A stretch of DNA of 64,000 nucleotides from Gymnodinialimonas phycosphaerae. Its GTDB lineage: Bacteria; Pseudomonadota; Alphaproteobacteria; Rhodobacterales; Rhodobacteraceae. Positions 62,333-64,000 of this stretch are shown piece by piece (position 1 is the first letter of the stretch; each line of letters starts with the position of its first letter). The translations under genes were made by a program, and so were the position numbers. Below the pieces are notes generated by a model. The model made no database searches. It was not told where the DNA came from and saw nothing but the letters and a program-made list of their open reading frames with translations. The DNA is taken from the NCBI RefSeq assembly GCF_019195455.1, contig NZ_JAIMBW010000001.1, positions 3,376,001-3,440,000 of the forward strand, written 5' to 3'.

Positions 62333-64000
62333 ATGGTTCAGATGGTGATCAATGGGCAGTTCGACACCGGGCAATTGGCCCTTGATGTCGGAATCACCGA
62401 TTTGATGGTGACGGTTCAGAACGGGACATCCGTCCTTTATACCAGCACCGGGCAGAACGGGGGCCTGACGGCTTATGAGCTGAACCCCAACGGCTCGGTC
62501 AGCATTCTGGACACGGCGCTTTACGACAGCACGTGGGCCGACGGCGTGCTGCGCGAAATGTCCCTTATCGAGGTGAATGGCGCGATGGCGATCGCGGTGG
62601 CGGGGTCGGGCGAGGACGACTTGCACGTCTACGACATGAACGCCAACGGGACCCTTGGGCCCGCGATGCAGTTGATTGGCCTGTCGGCGCAGATGTCCCG
62701 GGTGCAGGGGTTGAGCCAAGCCGACCCCCAGACCCTGTTCATGTCCGATATCAGCACCGGCATGATCCGCGCCTACGAGATCGACACCAACGGTTCACTT
62801 TCGCAGACCATGCAGATGGCGGATACAAACAAGACCTACGCCTCGGGCATCATGGCGATCGACTCGACCAGGGTTCTCAACAACGATTACGTCATCAGCG
62901 TCAGCGAGACCGAAAAGGGCGTGTCCGTCTACAGGCTGGACGGCAACACCTTGCTCAACACCGGCAACGCCGGCGTGAACGAGGGCTTGGGCATCATGAC
63001 CCCCACCGACATGAAGCTTGTAGAGATGGGGGGGCGCAGCTTCATCCTGGTGGCCTCGGCCCCCGGCGACGGCCTGGGGCAATCGGGCGCGATCACGGTC
63101 ATGGAACTGGCCCAGGACGGCAGTCTTGTGGACACCGATCACATCATCGACACGGCAGACACGCACTTTGGCAATGTGCAAAGCCTCGAGGTCGTGGAGG
63201 CCGATGGCCGAACCTACGTGATTTCGGGCGGGGGGGATGACGGCGTCACGCTGTTCGTGCTGATGCCGAACGGGCGCTTGCAGCTTCTGGGCATTGTCAG
63301 TGGCGATCCGGGGTTGCAGAACATCGCGTCCATGGCGGCGCATTTCGAGAGCGGCACCCTGCATCTTTTTGTTGCCTCCGAGGCCGAGGGCGGCGTGACC
63401 GAGATCACTGTCGATGTTTCAAACCACGGGGATATCATCCAGGTCTCGCACGCGGGCGGAACGATCACGGGCGGAACGAAGAATGACATCCTGATCGGTG
63501 GCGCAGGCAATGACAGCATCGTTGGCGGCGCGGGCGATGACCTGTTGGAAGACGGTTTGGGTGTCGATACGTTGCATGGGGGTGACGGGGCGGACCTGTT
63601 CGTTTTGCGCTCCGATTTCACCCATGACGAGATCCACGATTTTCAGGCCGGGCTGGACCGTCTGGATCTGTCGGCTTGGCCAATGCTCTACAACGCGGCA
63701 CAGATCGGCTACACGGCTACGGCCCAAGGCGCGATCCTGAGCTGGCGCGGTGAGACGCTGGAGCTTTTCTCACGCGATGGGCAGACGCTGAGTTTCGGAC
63801 AGATCCAGGCCGCGATCCTGAAAACCGCGAACCGCGTGCCGGATTTCGCGTCCTACGGGGGCAATGGTGGAGACGACCTGATCGCTGGCACTGCGATTGA
63901 CGACGCGTACAACACCGGCGAGGGCAACGACACGGTCGAGACCTTCGCGGGCAACGATTACATCGATGCCGGAAGTGGCGACGACGCGGTGACGGGCGGG
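62333..64000 (+). CDS. Beta-propeller and RTX calcium-binding protein, 3' end outside window
   Basis: The frame stays open to the end, giving 556 codons. The first about 340 residues carry repeated propeller-type units (NGTSVLYTSTGQNGGLTAYE, GAMAIAVAGSGEDDLHVYDM, GRSFILVASAPGDGLGQSGA, RTYVISGGGDDGVTLFVLMP), with a period of about 50 residues. RTX repeats start near residue 378 (GGTKNDILIGGAGNDSIVGG, GAGDDLLEDG) and resume near the window end (NGGDDLIAGTAIDDAYNTGE). It has no signal peptide, as type I substrates. Start is ATG 62333; GTG 62315 is an alternative. It follows the KpsT-like gene by 137 bases. Confidence 0.85.
   Translation, partial: MVQMVINGQFDTGQLALDVGITDLMVTVQNGTSVLYTSTGQNGGLTAYELNPNGSVSILDTALYDSTWADGVLREMSLIEVNGAMAIAVAGSGEDDLHVYDMNANGTLGPAMQLIGLSAQMSRVQGLSQADPQTLFMSDISTGMIRAYEIDTNGSLSQTMQMADTNKTYASGIMAIDSTRVLNNDYVISVSETEKGVSVYRLDGNTLLNTGNAGVNEGLGIMTPTDMKLVEMGGRSFILVASAPGDGLGQSGAITVMELAQDGSLVDTDHIIDTADTHFGNVQSLEVVEADGRTYVISGGGDDGVTLFVLMPNGRLQLLGIVSGDPGLQNIASMAAHFESGTLHLFVASEAEGGVTEITVDVSNHGDIIQVSHAGGTITGGTKNDILIGGAGNDSIVGGAGDDLLEDGLGVDTLHGGDGADLFVLRSDFTHDEIHDFQAGLDRLDLSAWPMLYNAAQIGYTATAQGAILSWRGETLELFSRDGQTLSFGQIQAAILKTANRVPDFASYGGNGGDDLIAGTAIDDAYNTGEGNDTVETFAGNDYIDAGSGDDAVTGG

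Overview
The window looks like chromosomal DNA of a marine Rhodobacteraceae (Roseobacter-group) alphaproteobacterium. The clues are high G+C coding sequence, a petABC cytochrome bc1 operon of Rhodobacter type, an alphaproteobacterial LexA box (GAAC-N7-GAAC), several RTX and Hint-domain proteins, a D-glutamate catabolism pair (dgcN-dgcA), adenosylcobamide genes, and many short convergent or overlapping operons. I see no rRNA, tRNA, insertion sequence, prophage or CRISPR array. All function calls come from reading the sequence; no database search was run.

Layout. 1-2.3 kb: end of a PaiB-like FMN protein, a small membrane protein, a GST, a GNAT acetyltransferase and a PNPOx-fold protein. 2.5-5.4 kb: petABC with a terminator. 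5.5-8.9 kb (minus): thiBPQ thiamine ABC importer behind a TPP riboswitch. 9-10.1 kb: aroC. 10.3-13.4 kb: a membrane-anchored jelly-roll-like protein, a CcdA/thioredoxin pair, an EamA exporter and HU. 13.5-18.6 kb (minus): a five-gene run, sulfotransferase-like, small membrane protein, adenine deaminase, SUKH-like protein and AMP nucleosidase. 18.7-25.8 kb: msrA, YggT, thioesterase, MFS, MepA, phytase-like esterase, LOG protein and M48 peptidase. 26-31.8 kb: dapD and dapE flanking small proteins and two tandem Hint proteins. 32-39.1 kb: an orphan immunity-like protein, rnr, an MltB-type lytic transglycosylase, MOSC, and a LexA-box-linked imuB-type polymerase. 39.4-42 kb: RTX, glyoxalase-like, RTX. 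42-46.3 kb (minus): D-amino-acid transaminase, secreted esterase, dgcA, dgcN and an unknown gene. 46.6-51.4 kb: glutathionyl-hydroquinone reductase, cobC/cbiB, GNAT and a second lytic transglycosylase. 51.5-54.1 kb: a ParB-like protein, then a lower-G+C insert with an AIPR-like (abortive infection) gene coupled to a 44-residue membrane protein. 54.3-57.8 kb: smc. 58-59.4 kb: lipoprotein, rsfS, rlmH. 59.4-64 kb: polysaccharide-export ABC genes and the start of a large beta-propeller/RTX protein that runs off the end.

How genes fit together. amn and ade form a direct AMP to adenine to hypoxanthine route. dgcN/dgcA plus the D-amino-acid transaminase form a D-glutamate module. dapD and dapE supply lysine/meso-DAP, and mepA plus two MltB-type enzymes remodel the wall. 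cobC and cbiB act at adjacent steps of cobamide assembly. rsfS and rlmH are ribosome factors in one overlapping unit. The most unusual signals are the AIPR-like gene with its tiny membrane partner, a perfect palindrome (core TGCTCAAGCTTGAGCA) repeated at the 3' ends of three unrelated genes, a Hint pair in which one member has lost its nucleophilic cysteine, and an RTX-VOC-RTX sandwich with non-ATG starts.
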